This document shows positions 41,556 through 50,092 of a stretch of DNA of 62,053 nucleotides, piece after piece (the first letter of the stretch is position 1; the number at the start of each line of letters is the position of its first letter). Made by a program: the position numbers and the translations under genes. This stretch comes from Candidatus Zixiibacteriota bacterium (GTDB lineage Bacteria > Zixibacteria > MSB-5A5 > SM23-73-2), in NCBI GenBank assembly GCA_030615745.1, contig JAUWYR010000009.1:1-62053 (forward strand), written 5' to 3'. The notes beneath the pieces were generated by a model that worked only from the letters and a program-made list of their open reading frames with translations, was not told where the DNA came from and ran no database searches.

Positions 41556-42613
41556 ATGAGAAGATTTTGATGAAAGGGAATGAAGCTTTAGCCGAGGGTG
41601 CGGTTAGGGCTGGATGTAGATTTTTTTCTGGCTATCCGATCACTCCTCAGAACGAGATACCTGAGTATATGTCCTGGAGGCTTCCTGAGGTTGGTGGAAC
41701 TTTTATTCAGGCAGAATCCGAAGTTTCCGCTATTAATATGCTTTTCGGGGCTTCTGCTTGTGGTATCAGGGTAATGACCTCCTCATCTGGTCCAGGAATA
41801 AGCTTAAAACAGGAGGGGATATCCTATATCTCAGGTGCAGAACTTCCGATTTTTTACGCAGATATAATGAGGGGTGGTCCTGGTTTAGGTAATATTGCTC
41901 CTGCACAGGGTGACTATTTTCAGGCAACAAGAGGTGGGGGACACGGTGATTATCGGGTTATCGTATTTGCTCCTAACTCAGTAAGCGAGATGGGGAATTT
42001 TCCTAAAATATGCTATGAACTGGCGGATAAATATAGAGTTCCCACAATGGTTTTAGCTGATGGACTTTTGGGACAGATGATGGAGCCCATTGTATACAAT
42101 TTCGAACCTGTGGATCCAAAAGACCTTCCTGAAAAAGACTATACCTTAGGCTGTGCTGAGGGAAGAGAACGCAGGGTTATAAGGTCATACGACTTAAGAC
42201 CTGGTTATCTTGAAAAAAATACCTTGAGATTGGGAGAGAAGTTCAAAAAGATAGAAGAAAACGAAGTAAGATATGAAAAGATAAACTTAGAGGGGGCTGA
42301 TATAGTTATAGTGGCTTTTGGCACAGCCTCGAGGGTCTGTAAATCTGCGATTCCCTTGGGAAAGGAAGATGGTATAAAGATTGGTCTTTTGCGTCCCATA
42401 ACTTTGTGGCCCTTTCCTATGAAGGTTTTAAACCAGATAGCGGATAAAGTGGAGAACATCTTGGTGGTTGAGATGAATATTGGGCAGATGGTGGAGGATG
42501 TCAAATTAGCAGTTGAAGGAAAGGCTAAAGTCCATTTTTATGGTAGACCCTCAGGTGGTATCCCAACTACTGAGGAGATATTCGAGCAGGTGAAGAAGAT
42601 ACTTAAAAGATAG
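41552..42613 (+). CDS. korA: 2-oxoacid:ferredoxin oxidoreductase, alpha subunit
   Basis: 353 residues. The pyrimidine-binding domain of the TPP enzyme: KGNEALAEGAVRAGCRFFSGYPITPQNEI, the catalytic Glu region FIQAESEVSAINMLFGAS, and TSSSGPGISLKQEGISYISGAELP. The C-terminal part is the transketolase-C-like domain (GLLRPITLWPFP). Together with the beta subunit it decarboxylates a 2-oxoacid to its acyl-CoA with reduced ferredoxin, or runs in reverse. Start overlaps korD by 4 bp. Confidence 0.93.
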   Translation: MNEKILMKGNEALAEGAVRAGCRFFSGYPITPQNEIPEYMSWRLPEVGGTFIQAESEVSAINMLFGASACGIRVMTSSSGPGISLKQEGISYISGAELPIFYADIMRGGPGLGNIAPAQGDYFQATRGGGHGDYRVIVFAPNSVSEMGNFPKICYELADKYRVPTMVLADGLLGQMMEPIVYNFEPVDPKDLPEKDYTLGCAEGRERRVIRSYDLRPGYLEKNTLRLGEKFKKIEENEVRYEKINLEGADIVIVAFGTASRVCKSAIPLGKEDGIKIGLLRPITLWPFPMKVLNQIADKVENILVVEMNIGQMVEDVKLAVEGKAKVHFYGRPSGGIPTTEEIFEQVKKILKR

Positions 42614-42626
42614 ATGGAGAGAGGTT

Positions 42627-43436
42627 ATGAAAGAGAAAAAAGTTTTTAAAAGAACAAAGGGCTTAACCGATATTCCGATGCGATATTGTCCAGGATGTGG
42701 TCATGGGATTATTCATAGACTTGTGGCTGAAGTTATTGAGGAATTGGGGGTATTAAAAAGGACCATAGGAATTGCTCCAGTAGGATGCTCTGTTTTTGCG
42801 GATGAGTATTTTAACTGTGATATGATTCAACCTGCACATGGAAGAGGTCCTGCTGTGGCTACTGGGATCAAAAGGACAAGGCCCGATTGCATTGTTTTCT
42901 CCTATCAGGGTGATGGCGATTTAGCATCCATAGGGATGGCGGAAACAGTGCATGCTTGTGCTCGCTCTGAAAATATAACCATAATCTTTGTGAACAACGC
43001 TATCTATGGTATGACCGGTGGACAGATGGCTCCAACCACTCTGATCGGTATGAAATCGACCACCACCCCCTTTGGAAGGGATGTTAAAGTGGCTGGATAT
43101 CCGATTAAGGTGTGTGAGCTTCTGGCACCTTTAGAAGCTCCTGGTTATTTAGTTAGAGTATCGGTTCATAAAGCTTCCCAGGTGATGAAGGCTAAAAAGG
43201 CTATAAAAAAAGCATTTCAGGTGCAGATGGATGGATTGGGATTTTCCTTAGTTGAGATCATATCGCCGTGTCCCACAGATTGGTTTTTAACCTCTCTTCA
43301 AGCAGTTGAATTTGCTGAAAAGCAGATGATTCCTTATTTTCCTTTAGGTGAGTTCAAAACCCCTTACAAAAAAGAAGAGGTAAAAAAGGAAGCTAAGGAG
43401 GGGATTGAGGTAGAATATCGAACAGATTTTAATTAG
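42627..43436 (+). CDS. korB: 2-oxoacid:ferredoxin oxidoreductase, beta subunit
   Basis: 269 residues. TPP-binding subunit: YCPGCGHGIIHRLVAEV, then the diphosphate/Mg motif GDGDLASIGMAETVHACARSENITIIFVNNAIYGMTGGQMAPTT, then EIISPCPTDW. It binds TPP opposite the alpha subunit. AGAGAGG precedes the ATG, 13 bp after korA. Confidence 0.94.
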   Translation: MKEKKVFKRTKGLTDIPMRYCPGCGHGIIHRLVAEVIEELGVLKRTIGIAPVGCSVFADEYFNCDMIQPAHGRGPAVATGIKRTRPDCIVFSYQGDGDLASIGMAETVHACARSENITIIFVNNAIYGMTGGQMAPTTLIGMKSTTTPFGRDVKVAGYPIKVCELLAPLEAPGYLVRVSVHKASQVMKAKKAIKKAFQVQMDGLGFSLVEIISPCPTDWFLTSLQAVEFAEKQMIPYFPLGEFKTPYKKEEVKKEAKEGIEVEYRTDFN

Positions 43437-43451
43437 CAAATTGGAGGGAAG

Positions 43452-43982
43452 ATGTATCAGGGTGTTATAATATCAGGTTTTGGTGGACAGGGTATTATCT
43501 CCGCAGGAATACTTTTAGCCTATTCTGGAATGGTTGAGGGGAAATACGTTACTTTTTTCCCAGCCTATGGTGCTGAGATGAGGGGTGGAACTGCTAACTG
43601 TTCAGTTGTCGTCTCATCTGAGGAAGTGGCTTCTCCGGTCGTTGCGCATCCAGATACTTTAATTGTTATGAATGAGCCCTCACTTCTCCGTTTCGAGCCA
43701 TCGGTCAAGTCTGGAGGACTTTTGCTTTTAAACAGCTCTTTAGTGTCAGCAAAACCTAAAAGAGATGATGCAGAGACAGTGTTTATTCCTGCTAATAGCA
43801 TCGCTGAGAAGATCGGAACTATAAAGGTGGCTAATATGGTTATGCTTGGAGCATTTGCAAAAAAGACTGGCGCAATCAACATAGATTCGATAATAAAGAC
43901 TTTGCCAAAGGTTTACACCAAAGCAAAGGAGGATATGTTAAAAAAGAATGAGGAGGCTTTGAGAAAGGGGATGGAGGTTTAG
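43452..43982 (+). CDS. korC: 2-oxoacid:ferredoxin oxidoreductase, gamma subunit
   Basis: 176 residues. GFGGQGIISAGILLAYSGMVEGKYVTFFPAYGAEMRGGTANCSVVVSSEEVASPVV is the family signature. It ends the korDABC operon, 15 bp after korB with a GGAGG box. Confidence 0.94.
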   Translation: MYQGVIISGFGGQGIISAGILLAYSGMVEGKYVTFFPAYGAEMRGGTANCSVVVSSEEVASPVVAHPDTLIVMNEPSLLRFEPSVKSGGLLLLNSSLVSAKPKRDDAETVFIPANSIAEKIGTIKVANMVMLGAFAKKTGAINIDSIIKTLPKVYTKAKEDMLKKNEEALRKGMEV

Positions 43983-43992
43983 ATAATTATTC

Positions 43993-44016
43993 GTCGAGTT
44001 TGGAAACTCGACCTAC
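43993..44016. repeat. REP-like hairpin GTCGAGTTT/AAACTCGAC with GTAG foot
   Basis: An identical 24-bp copy lies at 44111-44134; both end in CTAC. Confidence 0.8.
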
Positions 44017-44110
44017 GTGCTTCTTTTTAAACTATATCATCCGTGCCTGTCGGGTCCCCTGACCCGACAGTTTTACTCGCTAGGTCGGGGGACCTGGCGA
44101 GCACACGAAA

Positions 44111-44134
44111 GTCGAGTTTGGAAACTCGACCTAC
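44111..44134. repeat. REP-like hairpin, identical to 43993-44016
   Basis: Same stem, loop and CTAC end, about 95 bp further on, with the GTCGGGTCCCCTGACCCGAC hairpin between them. Confidence 0.8.
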
Positions 44135-44160
44135 GATTATTATGGTCTCCGATTCATCCG

Positions 44161-44210
44161 CGTAGCGGAGGTTTTACACCTCCGCAGAGCCATAAAGGCT
44201 CTGCTACGCG
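44161..44210. repeat. 50-bp composite three-way-junction element, copy 1
   Basis: The outer stem CGTAGC...GCTACG encloses two hairpins: CGGAGG-ttttaca-CCTCCG and AGAGCC-ataaa-GGCTCT. Copy 2 (52799-52848) differs by a compensatory pair change in the first inner stem. Confidence 0.8.
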
Positions 44211-44482
44211 TTTTATTTTCACACCCACGTTGGGGGGCAACGTGGGTTTATCTTTTTAGGTTGCGTAAGTCATTGGAATTCAATACTTCAATTCGCAGGC
44301 TAAAGCCTGCGGCTACCAAAATAGGAGTTTTCACACAATCTGACGTGGGTTTACCGATTACATTTGGGCAACGTGGGTTTACTGAGCTAGCTTACAGTTT
44401 TGAAGATAGAGAGGGAAAACTCCTTTTTGGGAAGGAATAATAAATTGTTGCATTCCTGATATTTTTTTGTATTTTTTAAATT

Positions 44483-47041
44483 ATGAATCATTTGTCTGAA
44501 AAAATTGAAAAAGAGTTTATGCCCTTTGTTTTAAAGCCAGGAAGATATTCAGGTAATGAACTGAATATTGTTAAAAAAGAACATTCTGATAAAATCAAGG
44601 TGGCTTTGGTCTATCCTGACTTGTATGAGATTGGAATGTCTTATTTAGGTTTGGCTATTTTGTATAATATAATAAATAAAAGAGAAGATACAGTGGCTGA
44701 AAGGGCTTTTGCTGTGGGATTTGATGCGGAGAATATCCTTAGGGAGAAAGACATTCCCATTTTCTCTTTGGAATCTCATACCCCTTTAAAAGAGTTCGAC
44801 ATAATAGGATTTTCCTTATCTTATGAGCTGACCTATACAAATGTTTTAAATATCCTAAACCTGGCAAAAATACCTGTTTATTCATCTGAAAGAAAGGAGG
44901 ATGACCCACTGATCTTAGCAGGGGGATTTTGCACCTCTAATCCTGAACCAATGGCTGATTTTATCGACCTTTTCGTGTTAGGAGATGGTGAAGATGTGAT
45001 CAATGAGATTTTAGATTTAGTCAAGGAGAAAAAAAGCATAGGGGTTTCAAGAAAAGATTTGATCTATGAACTTTCCAAGATCTCAGGAGTCTATGTTCCT
45101 TCATTTTACCAGCCCGAATATGACCTTGAAGGTGATTTCGAAAAGTTCGTTGTAATAAATAAAGATGCTCCAGAGAGGATAAAGATTAGAACCTTAGATT
45201 TACTCAAGACTGAATACTATCCACTTTTCCCAATTCTTCCCTTTGTTGAGATAATCCATGACCGGCTTACAATTGAGATAATGAGGGGATGCCCTCATAA
45301 GTGCAGGTTTTGTCAGGCTGGTTTTTTATACCATCCGAGAAGGGAAAGACCAAAAGACGAGATAATTAAACAGGCAGATATAGGTATTGCTAACACCGGA
45401 TGGGAGGAGGTCTCTTTAGCTTCTTTGTCTTCAACTGACTATCGGAGTTTAGAGGAGTTGATTGAGGGTTTAAAAAATATACTTTATCCAAAAAGGGTCT
45501 CTATCTCTTTGCCTTCCCTATATCCTGGAAGTTTCTCTGAAAGGATTACTAAAACTTTAGCTGAGATCAGAAAAACAGGGTTGACCTTTGCACCTGAAGC
45601 TGGAACTCAAAGATTAAGAGATGTGATAGGGAAAAGGGTGAAAGAAAATGAGATTCTAAAAACAGTTGAGACGGTCTATTCTTCTGGATGGAATCTTTTG
45701 AAGCTATACTTTATGATCGGTCTTCCTACTGAGACAGAAGATGACCTTTTCGGGATTGTGGATTTGATAAAAAAAGTTTTGAAAATCGGCAAAAAAGTAG
45801 GTCCTAATAAATTTTTGAATGTCTCTCTTTCGCCCTTTATTCCCAAACCCCATACACCGTTTCAATGGGAAAAGATAGAGGAGATTGACTTTATTCAAAA
45901 AAAGATATATTTTCTAAGAGGACGACTGAAAGATAGAAATCTAAATCTGAGGTTTCGTAATCCCAAAATCTCATTTCTCGAAGGGATTGTTGGGAGAGGG
46001 GATAGAAGAATGTGTAAAGTCATCTATTCTGCATGGGAGAGGGGAGCAAAACTCGATGCCTGGATGGAGCATTTTAACTATGATATCTGGAAGAAAGCTT
46101 TCGAAGAAAATGAGATTGACTTGAAAAAACTTTCCCAAGCAAAAAACGTAGATAAGCCTCTGCCGTGGGACCGTATTGAGACCAGGATTAAAAAGGAGGT
46201 TTTAAAAACACAGAAAAAGAAAACTATTTCTTTCTTACCTGAGGATCTGGCTGAAAAGAAGTCTGAGTTTTTTTTAAAAAAGGAGCAAGCTTATGAGTCA
46301 AAAAAGAATTCATTCGATCGCAAGAAGAAAAAGAGGTCTTTTGTTTTAAGGTCTGGGATTGCCAAAACTAAAGTGAGGTTAAAATGGGAAAAAGGGGAAG
46401 AGGTCAGGTTCACCTCCCATCTTGATGTTATCCGAATGTTCGAGAGGGCGGTGAGAAGATCCGGGATTCGGGTTGCGTATTCTTTAGGATTTAACCCCCA
46501 TCAGAAAATTGCATTTGGACCACCTTTGCCCCTGGGTTTTGTCTCTGATTCCGAGTATCTGGACCTTCAGCTGGAGGAGCCATACAAGGAGGGTGTTTTT
46601 CATCTTCTGAACAGCGCTTTACCACAAGGTTTTAGGCTTTTGCAGGCAAAGCCGATATTTGGGAAAACTCTGTCTTTGTCTTCGGTGATAAATTCAGCTT
46701 CCTATGTTATGAGGATACCCCGACCAAAAGAGGTGCTTCAAGATATTATAGAAAAGATTTTAAGCAAAAAAAACTTTTTTGTAAAAAGAATGGTAAAAGG
46801 TCAACAAAAAGAACTTGATATAAGATATAATATACTTGAATTAAGTTGTAAAGATTTTGGAGAGTGGGTGATTTTAAAAACGGTTTTGAGAATCCAGGGA
46901 GCTGATTTTGCAAGACCTGAGGAGATATTATCATTTGGTTTTGGTCTGAATGATTTTGAGATAAAATCTTTGATTATAAAAAGGGATGGTCTATATGTTT
47001 TAAAAGATGAAAAAATTTTAACTCCGATGGATTTGATATAG
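44483..47041 (+). CDS. Fused B12-binding radical SAM protein (TIGR03960) and TIGR03936/DUF2344 domain
   Basis: 852 residues. The N-terminal B12-binding-like region (VALVYPDLYEIGMSYLGLAILY...) precedes a radical SAM core with the cluster motif RGCPHKCRFCQAGF (CxxxCxxC, near 270) and the EAGTQRLRDVIGKRV segment. From about residue 635 a second module begins (VRLKWEKGEEVRFTSHLDVIRMFERAVRRSGIRVAYSLGFNPHQKIAFGPPLPLG), the DUF2344 domain. In many bacteria these are two adjacent genes; here they are one. The substrate is not known. The ATG lacks a strong Shine-Dalgarno. Confidence 0.9.
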   Translation: MNHLSEKIEKEFMPFVLKPGRYSGNELNIVKKEHSDKIKVALVYPDLYEIGMSYLGLAILYNIINKREDTVAERAFAVGFDAENILREKDIPIFSLESHTPLKEFDIIGFSLSYELTYTNVLNILNLAKIPVYSSERKEDDPLILAGGFCTSNPEPMADFIDLFVLGDGEDVINEILDLVKEKKSIGVSRKDLIYELSKISGVYVPSFYQPEYDLEGDFEKFVVINKDAPERIKIRTLDLLKTEYYPLFPILPFVEIIHDRLTIEIMRGCPHKCRFCQAGFLYHPRRERPKDEIIKQADIGIANTGWEEVSLASLSSTDYRSLEELIEGLKNILYPKRVSISLPSLYPGSFSERITKTLAEIRKTGLTFAPEAGTQRLRDVIGKRVKENEILKTVETVYSSGWNLLKLYFMIGLPTETEDDLFGIVDLIKKVLKIGKKVGPNKFLNVSLSPFIPKPHTPFQWEKIEEIDFIQKKIYFLRGRLKDRNLNLRFRNPKISFLEGIVGRGDRRMCKVIYSAWERGAKLDAWMEHFNYDIWKKAFEENEIDLKKLSQAKNVDKPLPWDRIETRIKKEVLKTQKKKTISFLPEDLAEKKSEFFLKKEQAYESKKNSFDRKKKKRSFVLRSGIAKTKVRLKWEKGEEVRFTSHLDVIRMFERAVRRSGIRVAYSLGFNPHQKIAFGPPLPLGFVSDSEYLDLQLEEPYKEGVFHLLNSALPQGFRLLQAKPIFGKTLSLSSVINSASYVMRIPRPKEVLQDIIEKILSKKNFFVKRMVKGQQKELDIRYNILELSCKDFGEWVILKTVLRIQGADFARPEEILSFGFGLNDFEIKSLIIKRDGLYVLKDEKILTPMDLI

Positions 47042-47083
47042 AAATTGTCTGGGATAAAAGGTCTTGTGAAAAGTGTTATGATG

Positions 47084-47158
47084 GTAGCCGCCCCGCTTTT
47101 AGCGGGGCGAAAAATGCCTATTGGTTTTCAACAAGTTGCGCCCATATGGGCGGCTACC
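47084..47158. repeat. Two facing REP-like hairpins (GTAGCC... and ...GGCTAC)
   Basis: GTAG + CCGCCCCGC/GCGGGGCG (47084-47109) and GCGCCC/GGGCGGCTACC (47138-47158) lie in opposite orientation 28 bp apart, the arrangement of a REPIN (paired inverted REPs). Confidence 0.75.
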
Positions 47159-47239
47159 AACTTTTTAACATCTATTATGATCTGACAGAAATTTTATATT
47201 GGCTAAATTGTAAATCTTTAAACCACTTTCATCTTCGAT

Positions 47240-48565
47240 TTGGTGAAAAAAATTAATTCAAGAGAGATCGCTCTAAAGATTTTATACGAAATAGAGACTG
47301 AATTTTCTTTTACCAATGAGTCTATTTCTCAATTTTCAAAGAGGTTTGGTCTATCAGATCTGGATAGAAGGTTTATAACAGAGATTGTTGTTGGAACCAC
47401 AAAATACAGAAAAAGAATCGATTACCTTTTAAGCTTTGTTTTAAAAAAGGATTTGATGAGTTTGACTCCATGGATAAGAAATATCTTAAGGATGGGGATT
47501 TATCAGATTGAATTTATGGATAAAGTTCCTCATCCATCAGCAGTTGATGAGTCGGTTAAGTTAGCTTTGAAGTTTGGACATAAGGGGACCTCCTCTTTGG
47601 TTAATGCGGTTTTAAGAAATTACCTCCGGGAGAAAAAGAACATAAGATATCCTGGTGATAAAATCGAATGTTTAAGTGTCTATTACTCTTTTCCCGAATG
47701 GATGATAAGATCATGGATATCTTTTTTCGGAGAAAAAGATACGATCAAATTATGTGAGTATTTTAACCAACCCCCGAGTCTTTGTTTTAGGGTGAATTCA
47801 TTGAAAGCGGATTTGGGAGAGTTTGAGGATGCATTGGATTGTTCCAAATTAAAATACAGAAAAGGTTTCTATTTAAAAAATTTCTTTTATCTTGACTCCC
47901 ACATAGATTTGGAGGGTTTTTTACCTTTTTCTGCTGGCGCAATCTATGTTCAGGATGAAAGCGCTGGTTTGTCGGTTTTACTTTTAGATCCAAAACCAGA
48001 TGAGGTTGTTTTAGACCTTTGTGTTGCACCAGGTGGAAAGGCTGGCTTTTTAGCTGAGCTCATGGAAAATAAAGGTGAGATCTTTGGCGTGGATATAAAT
48101 CAAGAAAGGCTCAAAATAACTGAGAAAAATCTTAAGAGGTTGGGGGTTAAAATTGTTAAATTAATCTGTGCAGATGCAAAAGAATTCTTTTTTTCGCCCG
48201 TTGATAAAGTTTTGGTTGATGTCCCTTGCACTGGTTTGGGTGTTTTGGGAAGAAACGCTGATTTGAGATGGCGTAAAAAAGAAAAAGATATTGAAAAAAT
48301 GGCGGATTTGCAGTTGAAAATCCTTTTAAACTCTGCGGATTTAGTCAAAAAAAAGGGTGCTTTAGTATACAGCACCTGCACCCTTAGCCAAAAAGAAAAT
48401 GACGAGGTGGTCAAAGATTTTTTGAAAAAAAGGACTGATTTCAAAAAAGTCTCTGCTCTAAAATTTATAAGTAAAAAGCTTGTGGATGAAAAAGGGATGG
48501 TCAGGACTTTCCCTTTCAAACACAAAATCGATGGGAGTTTTGCCTGCAGATTGGAAAAGATATGA
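47240..48565 (+). CDS. rsmB: 16S rRNA (cytosine-967-C5)-methyltransferase RsmB
   Basis: 441 residues. NusB-like N-terminal domain (about 1-140: SREIALKILYEIETE...VDESVKLALKFGHKGTSSLVNAVLRN), then the RsmB/NOP methyltransferase with SAM motif VLDLCVAPGGKAGFLAELM, the catalytic Cys of motif IV in DVPCTGLGVLGRNADLRWR, and motif VI STCTLSQKEND. It makes m5C967 in 16S rRNA. TTG at 47240 or GTG at 47243 is the start. Its stop overlaps the PASTA gene by 4 bp. Confidence 0.94.
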   Translation: MVKKINSREIALKILYEIETEFSFTNESISQFSKRFGLSDLDRRFITEIVVGTTKYRKRIDYLLSFVLKKDLMSLTPWIRNILRMGIYQIEFMDKVPHPSAVDESVKLALKFGHKGTSSLVNAVLRNYLREKKNIRYPGDKIECLSVYYSFPEWMIRSWISFFGEKDTIKLCEYFNQPPSLCFRVNSLKADLGEFEDALDCSKLKYRKGFYLKNFFYLDSHIDLEGFLPFSAGAIYVQDESAGLSVLLLDPKPDEVVLDLCVAPGGKAGFLAELMENKGEIFGVDINQERLKITEKNLKRLGVKIVKLICADAKEFFFSPVDKVLVDVPCTGLGVLGRNADLRWRKKEKDIEKMADLQLKILLNSADLVKKKGALVYSTCTLSQKENDEVVKDFLKKRTDFKKVSALKFISKKLVDEKGMVRTFPFKHKIDGSFACRLEKI

Positions 48566-49320
48566 GGATATATCCAAATTTCATAAGAGAAAGACCAAAT
48601 CTGAAAAAAATTGCATTGGTTTTTTATTTTTTCTTTTTTCTTTTGATTTTTGTCTTCTTGATGGACTTGATAGTTATGCCGATTGTAACCCGTCATGGAA
48701 AGGAGTCTGTGGTTCCCTCGGTTTTGAATCTGACTCTGGAGGAGGCAAAAGAGATTCTTAAAAAAAAGGGTTTGGGCTTAAGAGTTATGTCTGAAAAATA
48801 TATACCTAATACACCTTCTGGTGTGATAATTTTTCAGACCCCTGATCCTGAGTTTATAATTAAAAAAGGTAGAAGAATCAAGGTGGTGGTGAGCAAAGGC
48901 ACAAAATTGACCACTGTCCCGGATTTAAAAGGCGTTTCTTTGCGCCAGGCTGAGATAATGCTTTCTGAGAAAGATTTGAAAATAGGAGATATATCCTGGA
49001 CAGCAAATGATAGCTTTCCTGAGAATGTAGTGGTTTTTTCTACTCCTTCTTTTGGTGCAGCTGTTCCAGCAGGGCTTTCAATCCATCTAGCGGTTAATCA
49101 AATTAGCGCATCCGAGGTGGTTATAGTCCCAAATTTTTTGGGGAAAAACTTACAGAAGGCATATAAGTTAGCTGAGGATTTCGGTCTTAAAATCGGTGAG
49201 ATAAAATATAAAGTTGATAACTCACTTCTTCCGAGGACAGTAATAGAGCAAATCCCCAAGCCTGGAGCAGAGGTTGATAGAGGAACTGAAATTGAGCTGG
49301 TTGTGAGCATAACTGAATGA
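48562..49320 (+). CDS. Membrane-anchored PASTA-domain protein
   Basis: 252 residues: a basic N-terminus, one transmembrane helix (about 16-40), then three PASTA domains opening with VVPSVLNLTLEEAKEILKKKGL, TVPDLKGVSLRQAEIMLSEKDL and IVPNFLGKNLQKAYKLAEDFGL. PASTA domains bind peptidoglycan fragments; they usually sit on PknB kinases or PBPs, but here the extracellular part stands alone. ATG overlaps the rsmB stop, so translation is coupled; rpe follows after 40 bp. The rsmB-PASTA-rpe order is common in Firmicutes-like kinase loci, with the kinase itself missing here. Confidence 0.88.
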   Translation: MRIYPNFIRERPNLKKIALVFYFFFFLLIFVFLMDLIVMPIVTRHGKESVVPSVLNLTLEEAKEILKKKGLGLRVMSEKYIPNTPSGVIIFQTPDPEFIIKKGRRIKVVVSKGTKLTTVPDLKGVSLRQAEIMLSEKDLKIGDISWTANDSFPENVVVFSTPSFGAAVPAGLSIHLAVNQISASEVVIVPNFLGKNLQKAYKLAEDFGLKIGEIKYKVDNSLLPRTVIEQIPKPGAEVDRGTEIELVVSITE

Positions 49321-49360
49321 GAGAATATAATTTTTTGGTGATGTAAAAAAGGAGGAAAAA

Positions 49361-50023
49361 TTGATAAAGATAGCCCCTTCTTTTCTTTCAGCAGATTTTA
49401 GGAATATTCAAAAAGAGGTAAAAAAAATTGAGTCCGCTAAGGCTGATATGATTCATCTGGATGTAATGGATGGTCATTTTGTTCCGAACATCACCTTTGG
49501 ACCGATGATTGTAAAGGATATAAAAAGATGCACCAAGCTTCCTTTAGATGTTCATCTGATGGTAGAGAATCCAAACTTTTATCTAAAAGCATTTAAAGAC
49601 GCAGGTGCGGATTATTTAACCATATCAATAGAGTCAGAAATTCATCTTCACAAAACTTTATCTCAGGTCAAGGATTTAAAACTAAAAGTGGGGTGTGCTT
49701 TAAACCCAGCCACTCCTTTTGATTTGGTCAAGCCAGTTATGAAACATCTTGACCTATTGCTTTTGATGACAGTGAATCCTGGTTTTGGGGGACAGAAATT
49801 TATACCTGATGTGTTGAATAAGATCAAATGTGCAAAAGATTTCATTATAAAGAACAAGCTTAAAGCCGAGATCGAGGTGGACGGAGGGATAAATCCTCAG
49901 ACTGCGAAATTAGTGGTTAAAGCTGGTGCCACTATTTTGGTTGCCGGGGATGCGATTTTTAAAAGCAAAGATTATAAGAAGGTGATAAAAAGGATGAGAG
50001 ATTTGGGGAAAATCCAATTATGA
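49361..50023 (+). CDS. rpe: Ribulose-phosphate 3-epimerase
   Basis: 220 residues, TIM barrel. IAPSFLSADF, MIHLDVMDGHFVPNITFGP (metal ligands), DVHLMVENP, LLMTVNPGFGGQKFIP and EVDGGINPQT are the family blocks. It interconverts ribulose 5-phosphate and xylulose 5-phosphate. TTG start with a full AAGGAGG box. Last gene of the rsmB-PASTA-rpe group. Confidence 0.95.
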   Translation: MIKIAPSFLSADFRNIQKEVKKIESAKADMIHLDVMDGHFVPNITFGPMIVKDIKRCTKLPLDVHLMVENPNFYLKAFKDAGADYLTISIESEIHLHKTLSQVKDLKLKVGCALNPATPFDLVKPVMKHLDLLLLMTVNPGFGGQKFIPDVLNKIKCAKDFIIKNKLKAEIEVDGGINPQTAKLVVKAGATILVAGDAIFKSKDYKKVIKRMRDLGKIQL

Positions 50024-50092
50024 AAAAGCTGAGGCAAACTCCGCCTGTGCAATTTGTCAAAAAGAATAGGAAAAACCCCAGTAATTTATGAT

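Larger units (their letters stand above)
43983..44482. other. Gene-free palindrome nest
   Basis: At least seven hairpins in about 330 bp: GTCGAGTTT/AAACTCGAC twice (43993-44016, 44111-44134), CTGTCGGGTC/GACCCGACAG (44047-44070), the 50-bp composite (44161-44210), CCCACGTTG/CAACGTGGG (44224-44246) and GCAGGCT/AGCCTGC + GGCTACC (44295-44317). No gene is seen. Confidence 0.75.

Noticed and set aside
44017-44259. 80-codon plus-strand frame after korC
   Set aside because: Its peptide is a translation of hairpin repeats (GPLTRQ, RVWKLDLR); no coding character.
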